Shown: piece after piece, positions 35,248 to 44,205 of the stretch | How positions within the stretch are numbered: the stretch's first letter is position 1 | Layout of the letters: every line of letters begins with the position of its first letter | From: Ferrovibrio xuzhouensis | GTDB lineage: Bacteria; Pseudomonadota; Alphaproteobacteria; Ferrovibrionales; Ferrovibrionaceae | Direction of reading: 5' to 3' | Assembly: GCF_042648965.1 (NCBI RefSeq) | Contig: NZ_JBHRYJ010000004.1 | Location: 248,001 to 312,000 of the forward strand | DNA: 64,000 bases | Notes under the pieces: model-generated | What the model was told of the DNA's origin: nothing | Seen by the model: only the letters and a program-made list of their open reading frames with translations | The model's database searches: none | Program-made: the position numbers and the translations under genes

Positions 35248-36222
35248 TCAGGCCCAGCCGAGCTTCTGCCGCACCTGCCGGGCGATCTCGTCCATGTCGT
35301 CCAGCTTGCCGTTCTGCCACTGCATCAGGCGGCCGTCGAACCACTGGATCAGGCCCTTTTTCTCCAGGCCGGCAAAGAAACTGTCGAACCGTCGCGAGCT
35401 GCCGGGCAGACGGGCCACCAGCACCGGCTTGCCGGTGGAGCAGGCTTCCGAGACCATCGAGATGGAATCGCAGGTCACCACGATGGCATCGGCCAGGCCG
35501 AGGAAACCGAAATACGGGTTCGGTCCCTTCCCGTCCCACAGCGCCGCCGGCATGCTGGCCAGTCCGCCGCGCAGGATGCTGGTTTCCGCCTCGCCGGTGC
35601 GGCGCGAAATGGTGGCAAGGAGGCCGCAGCCCGAACGGTCGACCATCTGCCGCAGCTGCGCGACGAAGCCGCGCATCCACTCGTCGTCCAGCGTGTAATA
35701 GCGGTTGTTGCCGCCGACCAGCACGGCGACGCGTGGCGACGGCAGATGCGCGTATTCCTGCCGCAGGGCTTCGGCGCCGGAGCGCAGCTTGAGCTGCGTC
35801 ACCCGGTGCGGCGCCCCCTGGGTCACGACAACATTGGGACCGCGGACGCGATCATGTTCGGGCACGACCAGCAGATCCCAGTTGCGCGGCGATGCCTTGG
35901 GATCCTGCACATGAATGGTTGTCGTGCGGCCCTTGCTGGCCTGCTTCACCGCCATGGCCAGCATCGCCGATTTGCGGCCGCAGGTGATCAGCACATCCGG
36001 CCACGGTTCGGCAAAGGCGGCACGATCGGCTGGCGACAGCATGTTCAGGCTGGCAAAGCCCGGCCGCATCGGCAGCCAGGTATACGGCGCACGGAACGAG
36101 ACTTCCTTCGCTTCTGGCAGGCCGAATCCGCCGCCGGCGAACAGCGCTTCAGCCAGGCCAAGCGCCTGGCTCTGCATGCCGACGGCGCCACGCTGCGACA
36201 CCGCCCAGATACTTCTCAGCAT
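35248..36222 (-). CDS. ELM1-family (mitochondrial fission ELM1-like, DUF1022) protein
   Basis: The protein has 324 aa. Residues 1-20 (WAVSQRGAVGMQSQALGLAEAL) and later blocks are the marks of the ELM1/DUF1022 family: ITCGRKSAMLAMAVKQASKG at about 80-99, IHVQDPKASPRNWDLLVVPEHD and ILRGG...FLGLADAIVVTCDSISMVSEA. Folded like a glycosyltransferase-B protein; the bacterial function is unknown, though relatives occur in alphaproteobacterial envelope loci. ATG 36222 overlaps the MBL-fold gene's stop by seven bases, so it is co-transcribed with metG-tatD-MBL. A 144-base gap follows before exbB. Confidence 0.88.
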   Translation of the reverse strand: MLRSIWAVSQRGAVGMQSQALGLAEALFAGGGFGLPEAKEVSFRAPYTWLPMRPGFASLNMLSPADRAAFAEPWPDVLITCGRKSAMLAMAVKQASKGRTTTIHVQDPKASPRNWDLLVVPEHDRVRGPNVVVTQGAPHRVTQLKLRSGAEALRQEYAHLPSPRVAVLVGGNNRYYTLDDEWMRGFVAQLRQMVDRSGCGLLATISRRTGEAETSILRGGLASMPAALWDGKGPNPYFGFLGLADAIVVTCDSISMVSEACSTGKPVLVARLPGSSRRFDSFFAGLEKKGLIQWFDGRLMQWQNGKLDDMDEIARQVRQKLGWA

Positions 36223-36971
36223 TCCACTACCATGCCGTCATAGGCCGGCTCGACGCCGGGCGGCAGTTCCGACAGCAGACGACGATAATCCAGATCGATG
36301 GTCATGTTGGTCAGCACGGCGCGTTCGGGTTTCACCCGGGCGATCCACTCCAGCGTCTGTTCAAGATGGCTGTGCGACGGATGCGGCGTGTACCGCAGGG
36401 CATCCACCACCCAGACCCGGATGCCGGCGAGCGCCGCAAAGGCCTCATCATCCAGTGAAGAGACGTCGTTGGAGTAGGCGAAGTCGCCGAAGCGGAAGCC
36501 GAGGGAATGAATCCGGCCGTGCCGCTGCTGGATCGGCAGCACATCCATGGCGCCGACACTGAACGGCCCATCGATCAGCCTGGGCTCGATGATCGGTGGA
36601 TAACCGTCGCTGCTTTTCTGGAAGCAGTAGCCGAATTTCCGTTCCAGCCGCTCCAGCGTGAAGGCATCGGCATAGGCCGGGATCTGGCCGCGCGCCGCAT
36701 AGGCGAGAAAGCGGATATCGTCGATGCCGTGGGTCTGGTCGGCATGGTCATGCGACCACAGGATCGCGCTGATCTCGGTGATGCCGTTGTCGATGAACTG
36801 GTGGCGCAGGTCCGGGCTGGTATCGATCAGCAGGCGGGTCTCCGCCTCTTCCACCACAATCGAGCCGCGGGTGCGGCGGTTTTTCGGCTCGGCCGGATCG
36901 CAGTCGCCCCAGACCCCATCGATGCGCGGCACGCCGGGCGAAGCGCCGCAGCCAAGGATGGTCACTTTCAT
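36216..36971 (-). CDS. MBL-fold metallo-hydrolase (PhnP-like)
   Basis: The protein has 251 aa. It starts MKVTILGCGASPGVP, typical of the PhnP/RNase Z-like MBL group. The metal motif is SHDHADQTHG with H74, H76, D78 and H81. Further ligands appear to be the Asp in YSNDVSSL and a C-terminal His in HPSHSHLEQT. In alphaproteobacteria this gene regularly follows metG and tatD; substrate is probably a phosphodiester but is not established. ATG 36971 lies 22 bases after the tatD stop; upstream in-frame codons lack family similarity. Confidence 0.88.
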   Translation of the reverse strand: MKVTILGCGASPGVPRIDGVWGDCDPAEPKNRRTRGSIVVEEAETRLLIDTSPDLRHQFIDNGITEISAILWSHDHADQTHGIDDIRFLAYAARGQIPAYADAFTLERLERKFGYCFQKSSDGYPPIIEPRLIDGPFSVGAMDVLPIQQRHGRIHSLGFRFGDFAYSNDVSSLDDEAFAALAGIRVWVVDALRYTPHPSHSHLEQTLEWIARVKPERAVLTNMTIDLDYRRLLSELPPGVEPAYDGMVVEC

Positions 36972-36993
36972 CGGCGCATCCGCATCCGGCGCG

Positions 36994-37803
36994 TCAGGCC
37001 GCCCGACGGTCGGCAACCGCCTCGCGCGGTACCTTGTCGAACAGGCGCAGGAAGTTCTGTGTCGTCTGCTCGGTGATCTCGCCGACCCCGACGCCCTTCA
37101 GCTTGGCGAGGAAAGCGGCGGTATGGACCACGTAGGACGGTTCGTTGCGCTTGCCGCGCAGCGGCACCGGCGCCAGATACGGCGCATCGGTCTCGACCAG
37201 CAGGTTGCCCATGGGAAGCGCGACCGCAGATTCCTGGACGCCGCGCGCCTTGTTGAAGGTCAGGATGCCGGAGAAGGACACCATCATGTCGTGCCGTACC
37301 GCAAGTTCCGCCAGGGCATGGCCCGACGAAAAGCAGTGCAGCAGGCCCTTGAATTTGCCTTTTGCCATCTCGGCATCGAGAATGGCGGCCGTGTCATCAT
37401 CAGCATCGCGGGTATGGATGATCACCGGCAGGCCGGTGTCACGCGCGGCCGTGATATGGGCAAGAAAACAGCGCTTCTGGGCTTCGCGGTCGCTGTGGTC
37501 GTAGAAATAGTCGAGCCCGGTCTCGCCGATGCCGACCACCTTCGGATGGCTGGCCAGCGCCACGAGTTTTGCCGCCGTCACATCCGGGTGGTCATCGGCC
37601 TCATGCGGATGCACACCGACCGTGCAGTAGATATCCGGATAGGCCTCGGCCACCGCCAGAACGCGATCGAACTGGTCGAGCCGCGTCGAGATGGTCAGCA
37701 TCAGGCCGATGCCGGCCTGCCGCGCCCGGGTGATGATGGCATCGCGCTCCTCGGCGAAATCCGGGAAGTCGAGATGGCAATGGCTGTCGATCAGCAAAGC
37801 CAT
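36994..37803 (-). CDS. tatD: TatD-family metal-dependent deoxyribonuclease
   Basis: The protein has 269 aa. The signatures are complete: LIDSHCHLDFPDF at the start (HxH metal ligands), VGIGETGLDYFYDHSD near 90-105 (catalytic Glu), PVIIHTRDADDDT, GLLHCFSSG, and LLVETDAPYLAPVP. Family role: magnesium-dependent 3'-5' exonuclease in DNA repair and RNA quality control. ATG 37803 lies one base after the metG stop; the reading frame extends further upstream but only through metG. Confidence 0.93.
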   Translation of the reverse strand: MALLIDSHCHLDFPDFAEERDAIITRARQAGIGLMLTISTRLDQFDRVLAVAEAYPDIYCTVGVHPHEADDHPDVTAAKLVALASHPKVVGIGETGLDYFYDHSDREAQKRCFLAHITAARDTGLPVIIHTRDADDDTAAILDAEMAKGKFKGLLHCFSSGHALAELAVRHDMMVSFSGILTFNKARGVQESAVALPMGNLLVETDAPYLAPVPLRGKRNEPSYVVHTAAFLAKLKGVGVGEITEQTTQNFLRLFDKVPREAVADRRAA

Positions 37804-37804
37804 G

Positions 37805-39361
37805 TCAGCCCTCCTGGGCGGCGGCTTCCACATGGCGCGGGAACACGCCCTGCGGTGCCGGCAGCGGCGTGCCGGCGCGCAGGCGGCCGGCCTCGCCCAG
37901 ATGCGCGAAGCTGCGCGCCGCCTCGGAAACGCCGAGCTGGTCGAGCATTTTCGCTGCCGAAGCCGGCATGAACGGCTGGGCCAGGATGGCAAGCTGGCGG
38001 ATCGCCTCGAGCAGGCACCACAGCACGGTCAGCATGCGCGCCGGATCGGTCTTGCGCAAAGTCCACGGCGCCTCGACGTCGATATACTTGTTGGCGGCAT
38101 CCACGAGGTCGAACCAGTGCTGCAGGGCGGTATGGATCGCCTGCACATCGAGGGATTCGCCCATGCGCGGATGCAGGCTGTCGGCATGGGCCAGCAGGGC
38201 CTCGTCGGCCTCGCTCAGCTCGCCCGGCTGCGGCACCGCGGCGCCGGTATTCTTGGCGCAGAACGACAGCGTGCGCTGCGCCAGGTTGCCAAAGCCGTTG
38301 GCCAGTTCGCTGTTGATGCGGCCGATGATGGCCGAGCGGCGGAAATCGCCATCGTTGCCGAACGGCACTTCGCGCATCAGGAAATAGCGGGTCTGGTCGA
38401 GGCCGTATTCGTCGACCAGGCCGACCGGATCGATCACGTTGCCGAGCGACTTGGAAATCTTCTGGCCTTCGTTGGTCCACCAGCCATGGGCGAAGATGCG
38501 CTTGGGCGCAGCCAGTTCGGCGGCCATCAGGAAGGCCGGCCAGTAGACGGCGTGGAAGCGCAGGATGTCCTTGCCCACCATATGCAGGTCGGCCGGCCAG
38601 AAATGCCGGTACTTCTCGCTGGCGGTATCGGGATAGCCGGCGGCGGTGATGTAGTTGGCCAGCGCATCCAGCCAGACATACATCACATGCGCCTCGTCAC
38701 CCGGCACCGGGATACCCCACTTGAAGGTGGTGCGCGAGACCGACAGGTCCTTCAGCCCGCCCTTGACGAAGCTGATCACCTCGTTGCGGCGGCTGGCCGG
38801 CAGGATGAAGCCGGGATTCTCCTCGTAGAATTTCAGCAGCGGCTGTTCCCAGGCCGACAGCCGGAAGAAATACGACGGCTCCTCCACCCATTCGACCGGG
38901 GCGCCGGAGGGCGCCAGCTTCTGGCCGTTCGGGCCATCCTGCAGTTCGTCTTCCTGGTAGAAGGCCTCGTCGCGCACGGCATACCAGCCGGCATATTTGC
39001 CGAGATAGATATTGCCGGTGGCGGCCAGCTTCTGCCACAGCGCCTGCACGGCGGTGACATGGCGCGGCTCGGTGGTGCGGATGAAATCGTCGTTCGAGAT
39101 GTTCATCGTCGCGGCGAGGTCGCGGAAGCTCTGGCTGACCCGGTCGCAGAAGGCCTGCGGATCGATGCCGGCGACCTCGGCCGATTTCTCGACCTTCTGG
39201 CCGTGCTCGTCGGTGCCGGTCAGGAACATCACGTTACAGCCGTCGAGCCGCTTGAAGCGCGCCAGCACGTCGCAGGCCAGCGTCGTGTAGGCATGCCCGA
39301 TATGCGGCTTGTCGTTGACGTAATAGATCGGCGTCGTGATGTAATAGTTCTTTTGGGTCAT
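37805..39361 (-). CDS. metG: Methionyl-tRNA synthetase
   Basis: The protein has 518 aa. The class-I HIGH motif appears as HIGH at residues 20-23 and KMSKS as KISKS at 301-305. Methionine-pocket residues lie in TTPIYYVND and FWPADLHMVGKDILRFHAVYWPAF. The zinc-knuckle cysteines of the E. coli-type enzyme are absent (the stretch after YAGWYAVRDEAFYQ has none), placing it in the shorter MetG group without a C-terminal tRNA-binding domain. ATG 39361 was chosen; a longer frame to 39406 lacks homology. First gene of the metG-tatD-MBL-ELM1 unit. Confidence 0.96.
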   Translation of the reverse strand: MTQKNYYITTPIYYVNDKPHIGHAYTTLACDVLARFKRLDGCNVMFLTGTDEHGQKVEKSAEVAGIDPQAFCDRVSQSFRDLAATMNISNDDFIRTTEPRHVTAVQALWQKLAATGNIYLGKYAGWYAVRDEAFYQEDELQDGPNGQKLAPSGAPVEWVEEPSYFFRLSAWEQPLLKFYEENPGFILPASRRNEVISFVKGGLKDLSVSRTTFKWGIPVPGDEAHVMYVWLDALANYITAAGYPDTASEKYRHFWPADLHMVGKDILRFHAVYWPAFLMAAELAAPKRIFAHGWWTNEGQKISKSLGNVIDPVGLVDEYGLDQTRYFLMREVPFGNDGDFRRSAIIGRINSELANGFGNLAQRTLSFCAKNTGAAVPQPGELSEADEALLAHADSLHPRMGESLDVQAIHTALQHWFDLVDAANKYIDVEAPWTLRKTDPARMLTVLWCLLEAIRQLAILAQPFMPASAAKMLDQLGVSEAARSFAHLGEAGRLRAGTPLPAPQGVFPRHVEAAAQEG

Positions 39362-39428
39362 GGATTTAAAGCTAGGGCAGAAGCGCCGGATAAGCCAGCC
39401 CGGCAAGCCGGCGGCGGGCCTTTTGCTA

Positions 39429-41237
39429 TCACCTGAGGGCGGATTTGGCCAGTGATACGAGGGTGTCTGCCACCTGCGCCGCCAGCGCGGCCGGACCGGC
39501 GTCCGGCGCGGGGCGGAAAATCCGCATCGACGGGTACCACGGCGTGCCCTCGCCCTGCGTCATCAGGTAGAAGAACCGGCTCTTGCTGGCCGGTGCCAGC
39601 ACCCAGACCGGGCGCCCCAACGCGCCGGCCAGATGCGCCGTGACATTCGAGACTGTTACCGTCAGGTCGAGAGCGGTGATCTGCGCCGCCAGCCCGTCGA
39701 GGTCGTTGCGCGCGTCGATCTCCGGGTCCAGCAGCAGGCGGTCACCGAACAGGCCACGCAGTTCGGCGAGTTCATCCTCGGTCACGCCATATTGCAGGCA
39801 GACGAAACGGCAGTCCGGCACGGCGGCCAGCGGCGCGAGATCGGCGGGCCGCAGCGACTTGGCCGCCCCGAGCGCCGGATTGGCACTGCGCCACGACAGG
39901 CCGACCAGCCGCTCGCCGGCACCGGTCCGATAACGATCGCGCAGGATCGCTGCGCGGGCGATATCGGCCTGCAGGAATGCCTGCCCCGGCGGCGGCCCGG
40001 CCGGCAGGTCGCCGAGCGGCAGATGGGCAGCGAAAGATCCAGCCAGCAGTTCCGGATCGGCCGTGGCGGCTTCCGGTGCGAAATCGAGCGCCGGGAACGA
40101 CCGTTTCAGCAGCGGCACCAACCGCGGATCGGTCTCGAGCGTCACGCGGGCGCCGGACTGCAGCAGCGCCGGCAGGTATTGCAGGAACAGCAGGCGGTCG
40201 CCGAGCCCCTGCTCACCCCACAGCAGCAGCCGGCCGGCCGGCACCGGTGCGCCCGGTGACCAGCGCGGCCAGGGCCAGGCACGGCGCGGCAGCGGCGGTT
40301 CCGCCTTGCGCCAGCGTGCGGCATAGGCTGCCCAGCCGTCGGCGAAATGGCCGGCGGCCAGTGCCGCCAGCGCATAATTCCACTGGATCTCGGCATCACC
40401 CGGCCGGCGGGACAGTGCCTCGCGGAAAGCCGCCAGCGCCTTGTCGGGTTCTGCCAGCGCATGAAGGGTCTGCGCCAGCGCATGCCAGGCATCGGCCTGC
40501 AGCGGCGCCGGCAGGCTCCGGCTGGCCGCGATGGCGTCGGTGGCCAGCGGCAGCGCTTCGGCGGCGCGGCCCAGCTCGCGCAGCGAGGCTGCCATGTTGA
40601 TCGCCGCGGCGGGATACTGCGGGCGCAGCTTCAGGGCCTGCCCGAAACAGGCGAGCGCGGCGTCATGGCTGCCGCCGGCTGCCAGCAGGTTGCCGAGGTT
40701 GTTGTGGCATTCGGGAGCCTGCGGCGCCAACGCCAGCGCTTGCCGCGCGGCTGCCAGGGCGCCGGTATGGTCGCCGGCCGCCTGCAGGCAGGTGGCGAGC
40801 TGCAGCGCGGCCGCCGCATGCTGCGGACGCATCACGAGCACATGGCGATAGCCGTCCGCCGCCGCCGCCCAGGCGCCGCCGATCCGCTGGGTCTCCGCCC
40901 AGAGGAACAGGGCATCGGCGTCTTTCGGCAGCAGCCGTCTTGCGGTCTCGGCCGCTTCCCGCGCCGCCGCCGCATCGCCGGCAGCAATCAGGGCTTCGGC
41001 ATAACTGAGCCACAGCGGCCCCTGCCCGGCCGCGACGTCGAGGGCACGGCGCAGTTGCGACGCGGCTTCGGCCGCCCGCCCGGTCTGCACCAGCAGGCGG
41101 CCCAGCAGGTTGATGGCATCGAGGGTTTCCGGCGCATGGGCCAGCACGGCGCGGTAATTCTGTTCGGCCACCGCCAGGTTGCCCTGGCGATGGGCCTCGA
41201 CACCGGCCTGCAGATGCTGCAGCAACTGGGGCTGCAC
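39429..41237 (-). CDS. TPR-repeat protein with glycosyltransferase-like C-terminal domain
   Basis: The protein has 602 aa, GTG start at 41237 three bases after the upstream stop, with GAGG before it. Residues 1-310 are about eight tetratricopeptide repeats (LLQHLQAGVEAHRQGNLAVAE, YPAAAINMAASLRELGR). Residues about 340-600 form a GT-B-like domain: RLLLWGEQGLGDRLLFLQY, ETDPRLVPLLKRSFP, GLSWRSANPALG and TVSNVTAHLAGALGRPVWVL. This TPR + glycosyltransferase layout is common in alphaproteobacteria next to envelope genes and resembles O-GlcNAc-transferase-like proteins, but the acceptor is unknown. It is 67 bases from metG. Confidence 0.82.
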   Translation of the reverse strand: MQPQLLQHLQAGVEAHRQGNLAVAEQNYRAVLAHAPETLDAINLLGRLLVQTGRAAEAASQLRRALDVAAGQGPLWLSYAEALIAAGDAAAAREAAETARRLLPKDADALFLWAETQRIGGAWAAAADGYRHVLVMRPQHAAAALQLATCLQAAGDHTGALAAARQALALAPQAPECHNNLGNLLAAGGSHDAALACFGQALKLRPQYPAAAINMAASLRELGRAAEALPLATDAIAASRSLPAPLQADAWHALAQTLHALAEPDKALAAFREALSRRPGDAEIQWNYALAALAAGHFADGWAAYAARWRKAEPPLPRRAWPWPRWSPGAPVPAGRLLLWGEQGLGDRLLFLQYLPALLQSGARVTLETDPRLVPLLKRSFPALDFAPEAATADPELLAGSFAAHLPLGDLPAGPPPGQAFLQADIARAAILRDRYRTGAGERLVGLSWRSANPALGAAKSLRPADLAPLAAVPDCRFVCLQYGVTEDELAELRGLFGDRLLLDPEIDARNDLDGLAAQITALDLTVTVSNVTAHLAGALGRPVWVLAPASKSRFFYLMTQGEGTPWYPSMRIFRPAPDAGPAALAAQVADTLVSLAKSALR

Positions 41238-41240
41238 GGG

Positions 41241-41789
41241 TCAGGCCTCGAACCGGAAATCCGGCACGTCGATACACCGGTCCAGCAGATGCTTGATCAG
41301 GGCGCCGACCTGCTCGAACAGCGCCGGCAGGTTTTCCGGCACCAGCTGCCGCGGCACGTCCGGCAGGGCATGGTCATGGAAGTCGGCCAGCACGTCCTGC
41401 TGCATCAGGAAGACGGCCTGGGCGAAATAGTTGATCATGTCACGGCGTTCCAGCACCGTCAGATAGGCACCCATGGCGCGCAGCAGCGCCGAGAAGGCAC
41501 GCATCTTCACCGCGCTGATTTCATGCAGGATCGGCTCGCGCGTGGACGGCGCGATATTCTCCAGCTTGCTTTCGATCACGTCGCAGAAGGAGAGAAATTC
41601 CTGCACGCGGCGGAAGCCGTCGGCATAGTCGGAAAACGACAGGATGGTCGCCATCTCGTACATCCGGGCGGTGACGCCCTGGACCTCGGTGGCCCGGCTG
41701 TTGAGGACCTGCAGCAGGCGCACGGCCTGCCCGACGGGATCGGTCCCGCCGGCGGTCTCCACCTGATTCTGGCGATAGTCCTGCACCAT
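41241..41789 (-). CDS. Helical protein of unknown function
   Basis: The protein has 182 aa. ATG 41789 is preferred; the reading frame continues upstream to 41894 but would overlap pyrB on the other strand. The sequence is almost fully alpha-helical (AVRLLQVLNSRATEVQGVTAR, RRVQEFLSFCDVIESKLENI, LLRAMGAYLTVLERRDMINYFAQ). No signal peptide, no catalytic motif, and no family recognised. It precedes the TPR-glycosyltransferase by three bases, which implies coupled expression and perhaps a partner role. Divergent from pyrB; both promoters must lie in 41790-41862. Confidence 0.7.
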   Translation of the reverse strand: MVQDYRQNQVETAGGTDPVGQAVRLLQVLNSRATEVQGVTARMYEMATILSFSDYADGFRRVQEFLSFCDVIESKLENIAPSTREPILHEISAVKMRAFSALLRAMGAYLTVLERRDMINYFAQAVFLMQQDVLADFHDHALPDVPRQLVPENLPALFEQVGALIKHLLDRCIDVPDFRFEA

Positions 41790-41862
41790 GAAGCCAGCAC
41801 AGCATAAAATGGTTAACGGTTTGATTGCTGAAAATCGGGCCGCCGTGTAAGGTGCGTTTTTG

Positions 41863-42876
41863 ATGTCATCGAGTCGCGCAGCAAATCCCGCCACCGACCC
41901 GGCCGCCTCCCGGCCCTCGGTTACTTTTCCACACCGCCACCTGCTGGGAATCGAGGGGCTGTCCGCTCCGGATATTGCCCTCCTGCTGGATCATTCCGAC
42001 CATTACGTCGACCTGAACCGGGCGGTGGAAAAGAAACAGTCCAGCCTGCGCGGCCGCACCATCATCAACCTGTTCTTCGAGAATTCGACCCGGACCCGCA
42101 CCTCCTTCGAGCTGGCCGGCAAGCGCCTCGGCGCCGACGTCATCAACATGTCGGTGGCCACCTCGTCGGTCAAAAAGGGCGAGACCCTGATCGACACGGC
42201 GATCACCCTGAACGCCATGCACCCCGACCTGCTGGTGGTGCGCCACCAGGACTCGGGCGCGGTCGCCCTGCTGGCCCAGAAGGTCGGCTGCGGCGTCATC
42301 AACGGCGGTGACGGCAGCCACGAGCATCCGACCCAGGCCCTGCTGGACGCGCTGACCATCCGGCGCCGCAAGGGCTCGCTGGAAGGCCTGCTGGTGGCGA
42401 TCTGCGGCGACATCCTGCACAGCCGTGTCGCCCGCTCGAACATCCACCTGCTGAACACCATGGGCGCCCGGGTGCGCCTGATCGCGCCGCCGACCCTGCT
42501 GCCGGCCTATGCCGAAAACCTTGGCGTCGAGGTCTTCCACGACATGCGCAAGGGCCTCACCGACGTCGACATCGTGATGATGCTGCGCCTGCAGATGGAA
42601 CGCTTCCACGGCGCCTTCGTGCCGTCGACCCGCGAATATTTCCACTTCTATGGTCTCGACTACGCCAAGCTCAGCTTCGCCAAGCCCGATGCGCTGATCA
42701 TGCATCCGGGGCCGATGAACCGCGGCGTCGAGATCGACACCGAAGTGGCCGACGACATTCACCGCAGCGTCATCCACGAACAGGTCGAGATGGGCGTTGC
42801 CGTCCGCATGGCCTGCCTGGAACTGCTGGCCCGGCATCTGCCGAACTGGCGCGGCACCACGCCGCCCGGCCTGTAA
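41863..42876 (+). CDS. pyrB: Aspartate carbamoyltransferase catalytic chain
   Basis: The protein has 337 aa. It condenses carbamoyl phosphate with aspartate in pyrimidine synthesis. The carbamoyl-phosphate motif is FFENSTRTRTSFE at about 71-83; the other site residues are HPTQALLD and LRLQMER, with the family end block HPGPMNRGVEI. A roughly 20-residue N-terminal extension before FPHRHLLGIEGL is Ala/Ser-rich. ATG 41863 lacks a strong ribosome-binding site. The next gene is an inactive-looking dihydroorotase 21 bases on, the pyrB-pyrC' pair known to form a dodecamer in Pseudomonas; no regulatory pyrI is present. Confidence 0.95.
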   Translation: MSSSRAANPATDPAASRPSVTFPHRHLLGIEGLSAPDIALLLDHSDHYVDLNRAVEKKQSSLRGRTIINLFFENSTRTRTSFELAGKRLGADVINMSVATSSVKKGETLIDTAITLNAMHPDLLVVRHQDSGAVALLAQKVGCGVINGGDGSHEHPTQALLDALTIRRRKGSLEGLLVAICGDILHSRVARSNIHLLNTMGARVRLIAPPTLLPAYAENLGVEVFHDMRKGLTDVDIVMMLRLQMERFHGAFVPSTREYFHFYGLDYAKLSFAKPDALIMHPGPMNRGVEIDTEVADDIHRSVIHEQVEMGVAVRMACLELLARHLPNWRGTTPPGL

Positions 42877-42897
42877 GCGGACGGAGAGCGTACAATC

Positions 42898-44202
42898 ATG
42901 GCCCGCCGCCGCAAGCTCTACACCAACGCGCGCCTGCTCGACCCGGCCTCCGGCCTGGACGTGAAAGGCGCCTTGCTCACCGAGGGCAACCGCATCGTCG
43001 ATCTCGGCCCCAAGCTCGGCAATGCCGGGTTCGCCGATGACACCGAGACGATCGACTGCCAGGGCCATTGCCTCAGCCCCGGCGTGATCGACATGCATGT
43101 CTGGCTGCGCGAGCCCGGCGCCGAACACCAGGAAACCATCGCCACCGGCGCCCGCGCCGCCGCGGCCGGCGGCATCACCTCGGTGGTCGCCATGCCGAAC
43201 ACCGATCCGGTGATCGACGAGGTGGCGCTGGTCGAATTCATCTCGCGTCGCGCCGCCGATACCGCGGTGGTGCGCGTGCTGCCCGCTGCGGCGATCACCC
43301 GCGGCACCAGAGGCGAAGAGATGACCGAACTCGGCCTGCTGGCCCAGGCCGGCGCCGTCGCCTTCACCGAAGGCGAGAAGACGGTGACCAGCAGCCGGCT
43401 GATGCGCCGCGCGCTGTCATACGCCACCACCTTCGACCTGCTGCTGATGCAGCATTGCGAGGATGCCTCGCTGGCCAAGGGCGGCGTGATGAACGAAGGC
43501 GAAGTCGCCTCCCGGCTTGGCCTGTCCGGTATCCCGGCGGTGGCCGAGACCATCCTGCTGGAGCGCGACATGCGCCTGCTGGAAGCGACCGGCGGCCGCC
43601 TGCACGCCTCGCATCTGTCGACCCAGGATTCTCTCGATGTCGTGCGCCGCGGCAAGCAGCGCGGCCTGCGCCTGACCGCCGGCGCGGCGCCGCATAACTT
43701 CGCGCTCAACGAACTCGACGTCGGCGACTACCGCACCTTCGCCAAGGTCAAGCCGCCGCTGCGCACGGAACCCGACCGCCGCGCCGTGGTCGAGGCGATT
43801 GCCGATGGCACCATCGACGTCATCTCCTCGGCGCATTCGCCGCAGGACCCGGAGAACAAGCGCCTGCCGTTCGGCCAGGCGGAATTCGGCGTCATCGGGC
43901 TCGAAACCCTGCTGCCGCTGACCTTGGAGCTGTATCACAACGGCTCGGTGCCGCTGCTCAAGCTGCTGGCCTGCCTGACCTGCAATCCGGCCCGGTTGCT
44001 GAAACAGGAAACCGGCCGGCTGGCGCCGGGCGCGCCAGCCGACCTGCTGGTCTTCGACCTCGATACGCCATGGCGCGTCGACGAAAAGAAATTCCGCTCC
44101 AAGGCCAAGAACTCGCCCTATGACGGCCGCCGCCTGCAGGGCCATGCGCTCCGTACCGTGGTCGCCGGCGAGACCGTGTTCCAGCGCAAGCGCGAGGCCT
44201 GA
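42898..44202 (+). CDS. Dihydroorotase-like protein, probably non-catalytic (PyrC'/PyrX type)
   Basis: The protein has 434 aa; GGAGAG precedes ATG 42898. The fold is a class-I dihydroorotase: REPG (71-74), MPNT (99-102), QHCED (185-189), GGVMNEG, HASHLST (236-242), GLETLLPL. Three catalytic positions are changed. The HxH zinc pair is HVW (H67, W69); the bridging-Asp segment reads FTEGEK instead of FSDDG; and the catalytic DHAP is SAHSP with Ala at 312. Such proteins (PyrC' of Pseudomonas) do not hydrolyse carbamoyl aspartate but hold ATCase in an active complex. Annotating it as an active enzyme would be wrong on sequence grounds; an active dihydroorotase should lie elsewhere. Confidence 0.9.
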   Translation: MARRRKLYTNARLLDPASGLDVKGALLTEGNRIVDLGPKLGNAGFADDTETIDCQGHCLSPGVIDMHVWLREPGAEHQETIATGARAAAAGGITSVVAMPNTDPVIDEVALVEFISRRAADTAVVRVLPAAAITRGTRGEEMTELGLLAQAGAVAFTEGEKTVTSSRLMRRALSYATTFDLLLMQHCEDASLAKGGVMNEGEVASRLGLSGIPAVAETILLERDMRLLEATGGRLHASHLSTQDSLDVVRRGKQRGLRLTAGAAPHNFALNELDVGDYRTFAKVKPPLRTEPDRRAVVEAIADGTIDVISSAHSPQDPENKRLPFGQAEFGVIGLETLLPLTLELYHNGSVPLLKLLACLTCNPARLLKQETGRLAPGAPADLLVFDLDTPWRVDEKKFRSKAKNSPYDGRRLQGHALRTVVAGETVFQRKREA

Positions 44203-44205
44203 GCC

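Noticed and set aside
39380..39425. GC-rich symmetric sequence between metG and the TPR gene as a terminator
   Set aside because: The stem would leave a two-base loop, and the T-run is short and on the wrong side for the minus-strand genes.
37691..39436. Plus-strand frame of 581 codons opposite metG
   Set aside because: Antisense to a complete methionyl-tRNA synthetase.
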